Of a DNA stretch of 64,000 nt, positions 35,993 to 49,199 are shown piece after piece; within the stretch, counting starts at the first letter, position 1, and every line of letters starts with the position of its first letter. Below the pieces are notes generated by a model that worked only from the letters and a program-made list of their open reading frames with translations, was not told where the DNA came from and did not search any database. This DNA is from Thelonectria olida (lineage: Eukaryota; Ascomycota; Sordariomycetes; Hypocreales; Nectriaceae): assembly GCA_020736575.1 (NCBI GenBank), contig JAGPYM010000003.1, positions 682,001-746,000 of the forward strand, in the 5' to 3' direction. The translations under genes and the position numbers were made by a program.

Positions 35993-37406
35993 ATGCTGGA
36001 CAAGCCCGTCCTCTTCGCCAAAGTCATCGCCTACACCTTTGCCTACTTCTGGCGAGGATGGCGTCGAGCCCTGGGCAAAAAACAAGAAGGCATCATTGCG
36101 GCATTAAAACGAGAAAAGGCTCCCGAGTCGAGGGATCTCAACATTGTCATTATCGGAGCCAACTTTGCCGGATACCAGGCGGCTCAGGTCATTGCCAAAA
36201 ACCTCCCGCCCAACAGCCGATACCGCTTGGTTGTCATTGAACCGAACTCTCACTTCCAGTTCACCTGGGTTCTCCCGCGTTTCTGCGTTGCAAAGGGCCA
36301 CGAGCACAAGGCCTTCATTCCGTATGGTGGCAGCTTGAAGGAAGTTCCAGAGGACGCTGTCCGATGGATCAAGGCCCGCGCTGGCTCCCTGACCAAGTCG
36401 CACGTCACCATCGAAGGGACTGGTGAAGAGATTGCCTACGAGTATCTCGTCATTGCAACGGGATCACTGGTCAAGGAAGGCCTTCCTTCACGATCCAATG
36501 CAACTGAAAAACTGGAAGCCATGAGACTCATGCGAGAAATGCAAAACAACATTGAAAAGGCGGCTAAGATTGTCGTTGTCGGCGGAGGCGCAGCTGGTGT
36601 CGAGGTCGCGACGGATGCCAAATCAAAGTACCCAGACAAGTCTGTCGTGTTGATTCATTCCCGCAAGGCACCGATGCATCGATTCAGCGAGTGTCTGCAA
36701 AAGTCAGCCATGGAAGGCCTGGAGAAGCTTGGCTGCGAGGTCATTTTAGAGGAGCGCGTCGTGAGCGAAGACAAAGAAGCCGGTACCGTAACTCTGCGGT
36801 CCGGCAAGGTTATTGAATGCGACTTTTTTGTAAGTCTTGGATCCTGCTTCGTCGACATGATTCTAACAAGGGTAGATCAATTGTACCGGCCAGAAGCCTG
36901 CGTCGGGCTTGTTAACGGGCCTTGCCTCGGAAACTGTGACGGAATCTGGCCACATCAAGGTGAAGCCAACGCTCCAGATCGACAACGATGCGTTCCCCAA
37001 CATCTACGCATGCGGCGATGTTGTCGACACCAACACCCCCAACCCCAACGGACGCTCTGCTAATCGACAAGCCGACATTGTCGCCGACAACGTGCTGCTT
37101 GCGATACGTGGAAAGCAGCCCACGTGCGTCTTTGAGAATTACTGGGCAGACGGCATCATCAAGCTGACTCTCGGTCTGGTAAGTTGCTCCATTTTGCCCA
37201 TCCAGAAGACTTTGTGACTGACTTCTTACCAGGATCGCTCTGTAATGCACCTTAATGACGGCAAGAAGGAGCTGGTGTTTGAATCCAAGGAAAAGGACGA
37301 GGAGCTGATGGCTGCTCGATGCTGGACGAACCTGGGCGAGAAGCCTTACGAAGATGCCTCGGTTCCGCAAGAGTTGATTGATGAGGTCACAGCTCAAAAG
37401 GTATAA
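35993..37406 (+). CDS. AIF/AMID-like FAD-dependent NAD(P)H oxidoreductase
   Basis: Three exons (35993-36829, 36876-37178, 37233-37406) with introns of 46 and 54 nt give 437 residues. The N-terminus has a hydrophobic stretch (about 5-20). Two Rossmann folds are seen: IVIIGANFAG (51-60) binds FAD and VVVGGGAAGVEVA (about 193-205) binds NAD(P)H. IYACGDVVDT in exon 2 is the second FAD-contact motif (ATG/GD). This is the pattern of the AMID / apoptosis-inducing-factor-homologue (AIFM2, yeast Aif1, NDH-2-like) family. The likely reaction is electron transfer from NAD(P)H to a quinone or oxygen at a membrane; the acceptor is not known. Confidence 0.87.
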
Positions 37407-37546
37407 AAGGTGCATTTGTCTTCGGTGACGGCAGCGGTAACAAGGGCGGTAATCTCTCAACTGTAACGATATCCACGCGTATTTAGACAACCCTCAATCC
37501 AATTCTCCAGTCACTTTTTTTTTAGATTATCTGCATCTTTAGCAGT

Positions 37547-38741
37547 CTATTCACCCCCCTGGACGATGCTAAACACCTTTTTTACCGACTCAAGCCAGTC
37601 AGCTTCAGTCTTCTCAGGCTTCCACCCTAACTCTAAAGCCACGTCCGGCCTGGTCCTGTTCCTGATTCATCTTAACATTTCTCTCAAGTCTATGCTCTGG
37701 AAGAGATACATACCGAAGACAGAAACTTGTTCTGACCGAGTCAACATCCCACGAGGCCCATTTCTGCGCGGCCTCCTCGGCCGAAATGGATACTGGCTTG
37801 GCCATCTCCTGAGACCAACACCCATGAACGGTTCCGATATCGCCAATCAGTTTGGATACATCCATCCAATTGTGATATAAAGTCTCTGTAAAAATGAGGC
37901 CTTTCCTCCCCGAAGGCACGTCTTCACCTTTGAGGATGCGTCCCAAGAGAAGCTCATACAACGCAGCGAGATCTGTGATGTGAACGTGTCCAACGCCGCC
38001 TCTTCCATTTCCCACATATTCTGGGCGCCCACTCTCAAGACTCCCTTTGATGAGATCGCCAAGGTACAGCGGTTGCTGGTTGAACGGCCCTGCACTCAGA
38101 CCGTAAATATCAGGCGGCATGAGACAGTACGACTTGACGCCTTTGCGATCTGATTGAGCGACAACCTCGAGCAGGGTGGTGCGCTGGGGACAGGACTTTT
38201 GTGATTCGAGACTATTTATATGTTCACAAATGTTAGTTTTGTCAGAAAATTCTTCATCCATCTCGTCGTGATCCAACCGGGGACTCTCCAGGTTCCAGGT
38301 CCCAGAAGTCTAAGACAAGTCAGTCATTCACTCAACACATACAAAAGATAGCTCGTACATGGATATAGTGGACTTTAGAGCCAGTCTGCTTCTTTCTAGC
38401 CCCAAGGCCAGCCACCAACGACACTGCCGATCCAAGATGAAAGCCAGAGGCAGTGTGGATCACAATGTCGTTCTCGCTCGCAGCGGCAGCCAAGAATTCG
38501 AAATCGTCTAGGTCCCTGAATATGACGGCATTGACGCCCTTTTCTCGGAGAGCGCTTGCCTGCTCCTCTTTGCGCACTGGCGTGGTGATACTCAATCGGT
38601 GGATGAGGGGGTTCGACGACGACAGCAACGCCGAGAGGACGGCTCCTCCGCTTTCGATAATGAGTCGCGAGCCTTAGAGAGCAATAGGAAGTCTTACACA
38701 TATCCTGTAGCTCCTGTTATGAGCACCTTGATCTGGGCCAT
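37547..38741 (-). CDS. Extended SDR / NAD(P)-binding epimerase-like protein
   Basis: Four exons (38741-38698, 38650-38359, 38309-37714, 37649-37547) with introns of 47, 49 and 64 nt give 344 residues. The first exon is only 44 nt and encodes the start of the nucleotide-binding motif, LITGATGYVGG, which is completed by exon 2. NDIVIHTAS and HTSGTWNL follow the usual strands of extended SDRs. PDIYGLSAGP and VHITDLAALYELLL match the C-terminal substrate region seen in epimerase-like proteins of the YLL056C type. I do not see a clear YxxxK catalytic pair, so it may be an atypical or non-catalytic member. The gene is convergent with the oxidoreductase (140 bp). Confidence 0.82.
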
Positions 38742-39282
38742 GGTGACCTCGTTGACTTGATTCGAATGCCCTCACATGTATAATCTAGGTGAGTAGTTTA
38801 TGTTTGAGCACAGCTCCCCGCATGTCAAATACGCCTTTCCCCGCAGATTAGTTAGCTTGGAAGTCCAAGGTTCTTAATATCTTGTATTGACGAACAGGCT
38901 AACTTTGATGAAGGGTATTGTCATGCATCCGGGTAACTAACTAGGTAGGTAAGTAAACTAAATCCGAAAAGGCCTTCCTCGCTTTCTCTTATTACATACA
39001 TGATCAAAATCCGGGCAATTTCTCCTCCAACGCCAATTTTCTACTCCGTCATCAACTGTGCGCGCACCAGTGCATTGCTCAAAGATTGACTTGCTGTCGG
39101 CTCACACTTGAAAACTCCATTCGTCGTTTGCCAAGGGGTATGTGTGGGTGCAGAGCTGGTGTCATTTTCTTATCCCCAAATGCGTCGTAGCACATCGTTT
39201 CAAGTCATTGTTGGTTTATAGTGACGTTCGTTGGCGATGCCCTTCTCACGTCGTGTGAAATGAAAAAAAGCGAAAACTTGGT
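38742..39282. other. Spacer between the SDR and the transcription factor
   Basis: About 0.54 kb, including the SDR promoter and the 3' UTR of the transcription factor. No gene seen. Confidence 0.5.
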
Positions 39283-41358
39283 TCATCGCGTCACAATATC
39301 GGTACTGGACTTGACCATTCCGAGGCCTCCAATATCACGCTCAAGAAGTCGTAGTGCCTCCCTAGCAAATGGAGCGGCAGCCCCACGGACTCTGAGAGCC
39401 CATCTGAGTTCATCGATTCGGGCAGCACACCATGCCATTTCGTCAAATGAGTCTGCCGTCACCCAAAGAAGTCCAGCCAGCGAGCCCACCTCTGCCGCCT
39501 GGTACGCTGCGGCACTACCCCAAAATGCAGCCGTATGCTCTGGGCGTAGAGATCCCAAAAGCTCGATGGCTGCTTGGACCTTGGCCCTGGCTGTTGATCG
39601 CAGCACTTCATACAAGTTCCCGGGGGTATCTGGGGTGAGGATTCGGATGAGTGCTCGGTGTAGTGCAATCTCGATGGAGGCGTGGGCAAGATGAAGGGCA
39701 CCATTTGCACAGAGCTCTCGAAGCTTGGTGCTCTGAAGTTGGAGCTGAAGGGGTAGGTTTGCATGCCATTCACGTAAACGAAAGACGAGAGGCTTTGCAA
39801 GTTCGACGGCTGCGACAACACCCATCTGGTCCAGGGTGCCACCGGTTCGAGTGGCTGCAGCACTGTAAAAAGTGCGAATCACGTCGCTGAGGATGTGGGT
39901 TAATTCAATGTGACGCAGAAACAGATCCCACCCATTTGATGTCACAGAGTTTGTGTCTGCTGTTCCATCCTCGTTGGTAACAAGCTCAGGGTAGTCGGAA
40001 GCCGCGCAGGGTTGAACATCCCATTCCGAGTCCTGGATGAGAAATGGTCTTCCGTGGACGCAGGCTCCCCACCGGTCCTGCATAAAGAGAGCCCATGCCA
40101 ACCGCCGGCGCAGTCCTATTTCCCAAGCCGGAATGGACCATGAGCTGCAGTCAAGATGGATTCCTAGGTCCTGGGCCATTGCAACGAGCTGAGCAGTGAA
40201 CATGCGGCTTGATGTTGGGTGAGTATGGGCGCCAGACTCGACGATGCGGCGGCTGCGTTGAAGAAGGAGCAGTCCGGCTTCCAGAGTACTGAGCTTGGGA
40301 CGACGCATGTCCTGGGCCATGGTACGTTCAGCCAGCTCCTCCAGCGCAGCTGGGTCTGGAATCGATTCAATTTCACGGCCAGCGAGCGAGCTGTCGTACA
40401 ACTGCCAGTCCAGAGCAACAAGATAGACGGCAGCCAACAGGGATGGTGCAAAGTGACGATGTGAGAGACGGTGCTTGCTGATAAAGACATCTTTGTGAAG
40501 AATAGGAAAGCTGGGCGCGACGACTCGGAAGTAGAGGTCGACCAGCGTGCGACCCAAAGGCTGGACGGTTGCTTCGATTGCATCCAAGTCGGCGATGCGT
40601 CGAGACTCAGACGCTGCAGATTCATCGGGATGGACTAGAAAGACGGTCCGGTGGTTCAGTCGCCGTGAGTAGGTTGCGAGCGTTGCCGAGACAGATCCAT
40701 CTTGGTTCAACTGGACGTTGGGACGGTGTAGGTCGAGTAAGAAGGGGTCCCGATAATCAGTTGGGCCAATGTACTCGGCATGGGTCTTGAGATCGAGGCC
40801 AAGAGTGTTGCTGAGAATCTTGGGTCGGGGAGCCTCTGCAGACTTGTCCTTGGGCCCTGTGTGTGTCTGCGAGGGAGACCCGGATCCGATATGGTTGTCC
40901 TCACTCGCCGGGGTCGAGGCTGTCTCTCCTTGGCGACTCGACGATGGCGAGCCACCGTTGGCATTGGTACCCGTCTGCATCGGCGGTGAGCCCCCCATGT
41001 CAGCCAACTCCTGGTCCCGGCCGGAGGGATCATCGTTGGCATCCCGTGACGAGGCATTCTTGTCACGATCGCGGTTGAGACGACGTTGCCGCGGCGTCGG
41101 GCCGCGCAAGAAGGTACACGGCTGGTTGTGAAAGGTACACAAGACACATCGATACTGGCCCTCCTCTCTGACACAGCGCGTCTTGCGGAGACGACAAGTG
41201 TCACAAGGCCGGGAGCGGGTGGAGGATGATGAGGTTGCAGCGCCGCCGCCGCCGCCGCCGCCGCCTCCCGGATGGCCGCCGGGTTCGGCCGTGGTTGGCA
41301 TTGACATGGCAGAGAAGCCCGCGGAGGCTGAATCACGAGCAAGAGGCTGCAAGAACAT
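39283..41358 (-). CDS. Zn2Cys6 fungal transcription factor
   Basis: Single exon, 691 residues. The binuclear zinc cluster is C52-x2-C55-x6-C62-x8-C71-x2-C74-x6-C81. A poly-Gly run (about 31-39), encoded by a GCC-type repeat on the plus strand at about 41249-41270, lies before it. A basic linker (RQRRLNRDRD) follows and then a low-complexity Ser/Thr/Pro region to about residue 180. The rest (about 200-680) resembles the fungal_trans regulatory domain, including a GLRRRLAWALFMQDRW-like motif. It lies 1.8 kb from the divergent urea amidolyase gene. Control of urea use by this factor is a guess from position only; the cluster sequence does not allow a subfamily name. Confidence 0.87.
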   Translation of the reverse strand: MFLQPLARDSASAGFSAMSMPTTAEPGGHPGGGGGGGGGAATSSSSTRSRPCDTCRLRKTRCVREEGQYRCVLCTFHNQPCTFLRGPTPRQRRLNRDRDKNASSRDANDDPSGRDQELADMGGSPPMQTGTNANGGSPSSSRQGETASTPASEDNHIGSGSPSQTHTGPKDKSAEAPRPKILSNTLGLDLKTHAEYIGPTDYRDPFLLDLHRPNVQLNQDGSVSATLATYSRRLNHRTVFLVHPDESAASESRRIADLDAIEATVQPLGRTLVDLYFRVVAPSFPILHKDVFISKHRLSHRHFAPSLLAAVYLVALDWQLYDSSLAGREIESIPDPAALEELAERTMAQDMRRPKLSTLEAGLLLLQRSRRIVESGAHTHPTSSRMFTAQLVAMAQDLGIHLDCSSWSIPAWEIGLRRRLAWALFMQDRWGACVHGRPFLIQDSEWDVQPCAASDYPELVTNEDGTADTNSVTSNGWDLFLRHIELTHILSDVIRTFYSAAATRTGGTLDQMGVVAAVELAKPLVFRLREWHANLPLQLQLQSTKLRELCANGALHLAHASIEIALHRALIRILTPDTPGNLYEVLRSTARAKVQAAIELLGSLRPEHTAAFWGSAAAYQAAEVGSLAGLLWVTADSFDEMAWCAARIDELRWALRVRGAAAPFAREALRLLERDIGGLGMVKSSTDIVTR

Positions 41359-43162
41359 TGGAGGGCATGACCCACTCGCGGGGATTTTCTAGATGCACTG
41401 CGATAAGGAGCGAGCAGCGGCCCATTCTCAGGCGTTGAGTCAAGTAAGAGAGACAAGGGACCGGAATGCAGGCGGATCCATGGACCGAGGACCAAATGTC
41501 GCGCTGGACGGACATGGGCACGGCGAACACGCTCTGTAGTAAGGTAGTAGTGTCTCGCAGTGATGGGTGAGGCGAAGTCGCTCAAGAGCAAGCGCGCACA
41601 GAAACAACTCGGCACCTGCTGATAATGAGAGGGGCCCCTCTTCAGCTTATCTCGCCCATGCTCAGCCGGCGGTGGTCCGTTACTCCATACAATTTGTGTG
41701 GGCGATAAGGAGCGCCTCGAAGATGACACCGTCACACCAGGCCACACGGAGCAAGGTAAGGCCTGGTTGACAGCCCCGCGGGGTCGGAAATCCGGGGAAA
41801 CGGATATGCCGAGAACATGATGGGTATGATGGTGAATGGGAAGGAACGAGGAGAGTGTGGCGATGGAAGGAAGGAAGAGAAGATAATGAAAATCAACTCG
41901 GAAGGTACGGATGCGAATGTTAGTAAGAACCTGCAGCTACACAAGCCTGTCACAATTCATCCTTCACCTCACATCTGTGCCGATTCTCTCCCTCTGCAAT
42001 CCACCCTGCCCAAGACATTGTCGATTCTCCGTGCGCGGCATTGGCATTACGTACAACAGAACAGGGACTCCTCCATCAACCAGACTCCTCGTCGTTCTTC
42101 TACCCCGGAAAACAATTGTTCTGTCTAGACGTTCGACCAAGCTTTCGACAGCAGAGCCGCCTCAATTCGCCGCCATGGCATCCAACAGGATCGTTCCGCC
42201 GACGGCCAGAAGCATTCGGATCAAACGTCCCCGTCGCCGAGTCGCCGGCGGCCATTGCCATGATTGGTAGAGCAAGCCCCATACGTGCGGATCATCAGAT
42301 TCGAGCCTACCAGTTTCTACCCTACTCTGACGCCATGTAAGGTGTCTCGACATCCAGGTTCGGCCGTTTGGCGTCCAGCAAGGTATGGGAATTTAGAAAT
42401 CCCTTCTCTCCGTTCTTGCCTTATCCCACTGCTCATAGTTAAGCCCACGGCAAATATGTCATCGATGTTACAAGATGCAGTTAAAAGTTGACAATGTTAG
42501 GAAACTGCCGCACCGATTGGTAAAAATAATTACACTTCAAATCCGGCTTTAGGGGAGGCACTGGCCACTATGACCGGGTCAGCGATAGCGCCTTGCGACA
42601 CCACCTCACCTCTGACAAGAGCCTTCGCACTCTGGCCTGAGTGTGGGGTGAATACCGTGATCTACTGGGTAGTCTTTCTATTCGAGCTTTTTCCTCGTTT
42701 CCGAGACTCTTGTTTAACCTCAACTCGCCAAGCCTCAACTCTTCGATTGTTATCGCCCGAAGGCCCAGCTGTGAGACCTCCCTCTGTCTCAACATCCGCC
42801 GGCGGCGCCGAAGAGCATAGTATGTCGCTGCGGTTCTCTGGTATGCTCTTATCAACTTCATGGTGAATTGTATGGCTACCATCGGCTCTTAGCATTGCGC
42901 CCTGACAACATTCGAATGGTTGATGAGATGCGCCAAAGCTGTGCTATTAAAGACATACCATAATACCACTGTTCTCTTCATACAATAATCCTAAGACGAC
43001 GCAAACAGGTTGCAAACGGATCCACCTCTGCGTTGCCTAGCACCTTACAACCTTCATTCCATCTTGGTCTGCGAAACTCAATCTCATCGACTAGGACCTC
43101 CAACTCACTAGTCGATCATCGCACCTAGTCAGATATCAGCAATTCTTGGACGATAGTCTAAC
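41359..43162. promoter_or_regulatory. Divergent spacer between the Zn2Cys6 factor and urea amidolyase
   Basis: About 1.8 kb. Short frames on both strands show no domain. It has seven HGATAR sites (for example 41402, 41620, 41703 and 41881 on plus; 41647-41652, 42750-42755 and 42849-42854 on minus), which could suit nitrogen control by an AreA-type GATA factor, but about five would be expected by chance in this length. Confidence 0.4.
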
Positions 43163-46100
43163 ATGGCCAGCTTCCCTAGCGGTATCAGAGCCTCCGCACC
43201 TCTAACTATCGATGAGTGGAAGACGGCTCAGATTGCCGGAGATGGCCTCGAAAGACTCTACTCGCTCGTGGAGACAGAGCGAATACTAAACCCGACCACT
43301 CGTGCCTGGATCTCCCTTGCAACAAGGCAGCAGATCGAAGAACAATGGAATCGTCTCCAAGTGCTCGGCCCCGAGAAGAAGGCTCTGCCTCTGTATGGTG
43401 TCCCCTTTGCCGCCAAAGATAACATCGACGGCATGGGTTTTGTTACAACTGCGGCATGCCCGGCTTTCGGCTCTGATCCTGTCATTTCGGATGCACCGGT
43501 TGTCGCGAGAATGAAGGCGGCCGGTGCGATTCTGGTCGGGAAGACGAATCTAGATCAATTTGCAACTGGTCTTGTCGGCACGAGATCACCTTACGGAGCC
43601 GTCCCCAACTCGTTTGATCCAGCCCGCGTCAGTGGTGGTTCCAGCTCAGGAAGTGCCGTGGTTGTTGCCCGAGGTGCAGTGCCATTTTCCTTTGGTACGG
43701 ATACCGCTGGATCTGGTAGAGTGCCAGCGGGCTTTAACAACATCGTCGGCCTGAAACCTACTCGAGGAGCACTCAGCGCAAGGGGTGTAGTCCCTGCGTG
43801 CAGAACTCTTGATTGCGTCTCCATATTCGCCCTCACGGTTGCAGATGCGGATACGGTCCTATCGGTAGCAGAGGGCTTCGACGTTGAAGATTCGTACTCT
43901 CGCTCCCGTCCTGATGCAAATGCGTCGCCTCCCCCATCTGGATTTGGCACCGGCAGGCCTGCGGCGGCACCAACATTGGCCATCTGCTCGGAACCAAACT
44001 GGTTCGGACGCGATGATCACTGCCCAGCGTATGAAAAGGCCCTCGAAAAGGCCAAATCTCTTGGTTGGACAGTCGTTCCCATCGATTTTAAGATCCTTTT
44101 CGAACTTGCAGAGCTTCTTTATTTCGGACCTTGGGTCGCTGAGCGCTACGAGGCGATAAGGAGCTTCATCGAGCGCGTTCCGGAAGATGCAATGGATCCT
44201 GTCGTGCGTGGAATTATAATGAGGGCCCAAACTCTCTCAGCGGCGGATGTCTTTGCTGGAGAATATCTTCGACAAGATCTAACTCGCCAAATTGAAGTAA
44301 TCTTCAAGCAGTGCGATGGTATTCTAGTCCCTACCACTCCGACATTTCCAACCAACGATCAGGTTTCGCAAAAGCCCGTCGAGGAGAATTCGATGCTCGG
44401 CACCTACACTAACTTTGTCAATTTTCTGGACTGGTCTGCCCTATCCATTCCTGCCGGACTCAGACCCGATGGACTTCCCTTTGGTATCACATTAATATCT
44501 AATCATTGGCAAGAGCCTCAACTGCTGCGGTGGGCTCGACAATGGTTCGGAAATGAACCTCGGCTCCTAGGAGCGACTGGAATTGAAGGGCGTGAAAGTC
44601 CTGCAGTTGAATTGCCCACTCCTGTAGGCTATGTTCCTGTCGCAGTTGTTGGTGCGCATTTGACCGGCTTCCCTCTTAACAAAGATCTTGTGTCTCGTGG
44701 TGCCGAGCTTCTTTGCACCACGACCACGTCAAAGCATTACCGGTTGTTTGCCCTGAATTCGACGTCGGGTCCCAAGAAACCTGGACTGCAACGGGTGTCG
44801 TCAGCTGAGGAAGGACAGGAAATCGAGGTTGAGGTGTGGAACCTACCAAAGCATGCCCTAGCAAGCTTCATGTCGACAATCCCGTCTCCGCTCGGCATCG
44901 GTTCACTCGAGCTCAAGGACCAAACCTGGGTGCCCGGGTTCGTGTGTGAGCCCCTTGGCCTCGTAGATGCAGTTGACATTACCCAATTCTGTGGCTGGAG
45001 GAACTATAGTCGTCATCTCAAAGACGAGACTAGGCCTTTGGCCAACCCTCCCAGCGCTATCTCCAAAGTGCTGGTAGCTAATAGGGGTGAGATTGCCGTA
45101 CGCATCATCAAAACCATCCACAAGATGGGCCTTCAAGCCGTTGCAATCTTCTCAGAGGCCGATGCCAGCGCGCCCCACGTTAGCAATGCCGACGTTGCCT
45201 TGAGACTGGAGGGGAGGTCAGTGTCCGAAACTTACCTCAACATCCCAAAGATCATCGAGCTTGCCATATCAGCTTCGGTAGATGCAGTCATCCCCGGTTA
45301 TGGTTTCCTATCAGAAAATGCCGAATTCGCTACAGCCGTGAAGGAGGCGGGCATGGCATGGGTCGGCCCAACACCCAAGCAAATGTCCGACTTGGGGCTG
45401 AAGCATTTGGCACGCGCAATCGCTGCTGATGCTGGAGTTCCCACTGTCCCAGGAAGCCAGAACTTGCTCACTTCGTTGGAAGACGCGCTTAGAGAGGGTG
45501 AGCGAGTTGGGTTTCCGCTGATGTTGAAGAGCACGGCTGGTGGTGGTGGCATTGGCTTGAGCCACTGTAAAGATGGGCAGAGTCTTCAGTCAACGTTTGA
45601 GAGTGTTCAGCGCCAGGCCTCTGCCAACTTTGGAAATGGGGGAGTGTTTTTGGAACGCTTCGTCCAGCACGCGCGACATGTCGAAGTCCAGATTCTGGGA
45701 GATGGCGCGGGCCGTGTCATTGCGGCTGGAGAGCGCGACTGTTCCCTGCAGCGTCGACATCAAAAGGTTGTCGAAGAAAGCCCAGCAATTATGGTGCCTA
45801 AATCGGTGCGAGGAAAGATGAAGGAGGCCGCTGTGCGTCTTGCCTCCTCGGTTAAATACCTCAACGTCGGTACTGTTGAGTTCATCTATGACGTTGACAC
45901 AGAAGAGTTCTATTTCCTCGAAGTCAATACTAGACTTCAAGTCGAGCATCCTGTCACCGAGTCGGTAACCGGCTTAGACTTGGTCGAGTGCATGTTGAAC
46001 ATTGCTGATGGCAAACTTGGTCTATTTGACGCATCTACCGATAGCCTCCCAGTCCAAGGGGCTTCGATTGAGGTGCGACTGTATGCTGAAAACCCCCTTC

Positions 46101-48734
46101 AAAACTTTCGTCCTTGTTCGGGTCGAATGACGGGCCTGGAGTTTCCGTCAACCTTGAGGGTTGATACTTGGGTCAAGAGCGGCACCGAAATCACCACCTC
46201 GTATGATCCTCTGTTAGCCAAACTCATTGCTTCTGGAGCAACTCGACGCGAAGCTTTGGAGAAGCTGGCCAAAGGCCTTGATGCCACCCGCATCGAAGGC
46301 GTAGAGACGAACCTTGAGTACCTTCGTCAAATGATCTCGTCCTCTATGCTTGAGTCCGGTGACTACACCACAAAGTCGCTCGACACATTCCAGTTTGTGT
46401 CGCAGTCCTTTGAGGTTCTTCAGCCAGGAGCTCTGACAACTGTTCAGGACTACCCAGGGAGAACGGGGTACTGGAGTGTCGGTGTTCCGCCTGGTGGTCC
46501 AATGGACCAGTTTTCCTTTCGGCTTGCAAATAGCCTTGTGAACAACCCTTCAGATACGGCCGGACTTGAATGCACATTTCAAGGCCCTTCGCTGCGATTC
46601 CATTGTGACGCCATCATTGCGATCGCAGGAGGCGATACCCCAATCACCATAGATGACGAGCCGGCCGCCGCAAACCAATCCATGCGCATTCGACCTGGGC
46701 AAGTTCTATCGATTGGGACAGTCGAGTATGGATATCGAGTGTATCTTGCGGTTCAAGGAGGTATTCGAGTGCCCGTCGTTATGGGAAGTCGTGCAACGTT
46801 TGAGCTCGGTAAGTTCGGAGGGTTCAAAGGCCGAAAGCTTCAGGCTCGTGATATCCTTTTCATCGATTCTTGTTCTTCTAGGAGCAGCAGTGTCCTCCGA
46901 ACCGCTCCTCCGATTCCTATTCCGCGTCAGCCCAGATCTCTATGGACAATCAGGGCCATTCCAGGTCCTCACGGCGCACCAGACTATTTCACCTCTGAAA
47001 GCTTCAGGTCGCTCTTTTCCAGTGAATGGAAAGTCCACCACAATAGCAACCGTCTCGGCGTGCGTCTTACAGGCCCACGGCCAGAGTGGGCTCGACAGAC
47101 AGGTGGCGAGGCCGGGCTGCATCCTTCCAATATCCACGATAGCCCTTACTCGGCTGGTAGCGTTAGCTTTACGGGTGACGAGGCCGTGGTATTGGCTTGC
47201 GACGGGCCTAGTCTCGGAGGATTCGTCGTTTTCTGCGTCATCGCATCAGCGGACCTGTGGAAGATGGGTCAAGTGAGACCAGGAGATACCATTCGGTTTA
47301 ACATAATTAGCATTGATCATGCTTTGGAGCTTGATCAACAACTGAGCGAAGCGGTAGAGAAGCTGACGCCGCTTGCTGCCCCTGATATCGCCATGCCCGG
47401 AGAGGACTCGACAGAGATTTCCGGCACCTTTGGGATTGTTGGTCGCGTGGACCAAGACGGCCAGCAAATTCTTGTCCGGCACGCTGGAGATCGAGCGATG
47501 CTACTCGAGTTTGGCGAAGCCATTGCCTTTGACTTGAGACAAAGCTTTGGCATATTTGCGTTCTGCGAACAACACAATAAAAACCCCATCCCAGGCGTAG
47601 AGGAGTTGACCCCGGGAGTCTTCACTCTGCATGTCATTTACACGAGTGGCCTCAGCCCAGACACCATGATGAATCGCATCATCCAGCATGTTAGGTCATA
47701 CAGCGTGCCAAGCGAAGTTCCATCTCGAGTTTTTCACATCCCCCTTGCCTTCAATGACAACGTCAATCGAGCTGCTGTGGAGCGATACTCGGCGACGATT
47801 CGGAGCGAAGCGCCATGGCTTCCGAGCAACATTGAGTTCTTGGAGAAGCTCAACGGCCTCGACGACATCTCCAGCTTGCTGAATGATGCCACTTTCTTGG
47901 TCCTCGGCCTAGGCGATGTGTTCATGGGCTCGCCTTGTGCTGTTCCCTTGGACCCGCGTCATCGGTTGTTCGGAACAAAGTACAATCCATCCCGGTCCTT
48001 CACGCCTCGAGGCGCCGTCGGCATCGGCGGACAATACATGTGTATATACGCCACGGACTCTCCGGGGGGCTATCAACTTGTAGGCCGTACCGTAGATATT
48101 TGGGACTCGCACTTGGTCAGCGTCGAGCACGGGAGTGGGAGCGAAGATAAGTCGAGCTCGTCGGGTGCGCACCCTTGGTTTTTTCGCCAGTTTGACCGCG
48201 TCACATTCTACAACGTTAGCGAAGACGAGCTCAATACCAAGCCGCGTGAAGAGCTGGTCCAAATTAGCGACGGGGTCTTGGATCTGGCCGAGTACGAGAC
48301 GTGGCTAGAAGAGAACAAAGACGACATTTCTGCCACAGCCGCCCGCCAAGCGAAAGCCATCGCCAGCGCACCTTTTATTGACGATCTATGCCGCCCCTAT
48401 CACCCCAGCGTCAGAGAGAACGCCACGTCTAATGGGCTAGCATATGGCGAGTCCGATTTCATGGGTGAAAGAGTCGCCGCCATGATGCCTGGTCGATGCT
48501 ACAAGGTGGTTGTCAAGAAAGACGACGTGGTAAAGAAGGGCGACGTGCTGGTAAGTCCCAAATCTGAGAGGCAAACAAAGAGTGCGAAACTGACATATTG
48601 CGAAGCTGTGCGTAGAGTCGAGCAAGATGGAGGTAGAGATTCGAAGTCCAACGGGCGGCAAGTGTACGGCTGTACTTGTCGAGGCAGGGGATTTAGTGGA
48701 GATGAATGATGACATGGTCTTCATCGAGGCTTAA
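43163..48734 (+). CDS. DUR1,2: Urea amidolyase (allophanate hydrolase + biotin-dependent urea carboxylase)
   Basis: Exon 1 43163-48550 and exon 2 48606-48734, with a 55-nt intron, give 1,838 residues. The enzyme breaks urea down to ammonia and CO2 in two steps: ATP-dependent carboxylation to allophanate, then hydrolysis. Order: amidase-signature allophanate hydrolase (about 1-470) with K85 in AAKDNIDG and the GGSSSGSA serine motif; allophanate hydrolase C-terminal domain (about 485-620); biotin carboxylase (about 635-1075) starting VLVANRGEIAVRI and with KSTAGGGGIGL and EVNTRLQVEHP; the two carboxyltransferase AHS domains (about 1085-1400 and 1420-1640); biotin carrier at the C-terminus. Exon 2 encodes the biotinyl site ESSKMEV, with Lys at about 1803. 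All catalytic parts are present, so it should be active. It acts in the cytosol in nitrogen assimilation. Confidence 0.95.
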
Positions 48735-49199
48735 CACCCCGCTACGATCCAGGACGGAGAAAGCTGGTGGGCGGCAGATGGTTAGTTCCAGCAGTCCGTC
48801 ACAGGCAGTGTAAATGCAGTATTGTGAGTCCAAGGTTTTTTTATCCAAGAGTTGATACATTAGTACATGAGTAATACAAGTTTGAAGTCCATCCATATCC
48901 AATAGTGTTCTCTAACAGAATCCAAAACCTCAGAGAAGAGTGAGGTAGAGTTGTCTTTGTTCTCTGTAGGGAAAGATGCAGTCCTTGAAAAGTCTCTCAG
49001 ATCCCCAAGCTTCGTAAACCGCACAACGGAGGCTCCACAGGTCTATGCGCCCCGGTGAGTACTTCAGGAGCTCGACAGCTCATGGATTGGAATCCCGGTT
49101 CGGTGCCGTCAACCACACTGAAGTAGTGTTTGCTCAGGGATTGTGAAGGGACGAGCACCGAACCAAGAGCATTCCGTCGATGAGCTGCCGAGCCCGCGG
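48735..49199. other. urea amidolyase 3' flank
   Basis: About 0.46 kb with no gene; the first part is likely the 3' UTR of urea amidolyase. Confidence 0.45.

Noticed and set aside
41359..43162. Seven HGATAR sites as evidence of nitrogen (AreA-type) control of urea amidolyase and its neighbour
   Set aside because: With base frequencies near equal, about five such sites are expected by chance on both strands in 1.8 kb, so seven is not meaningful.
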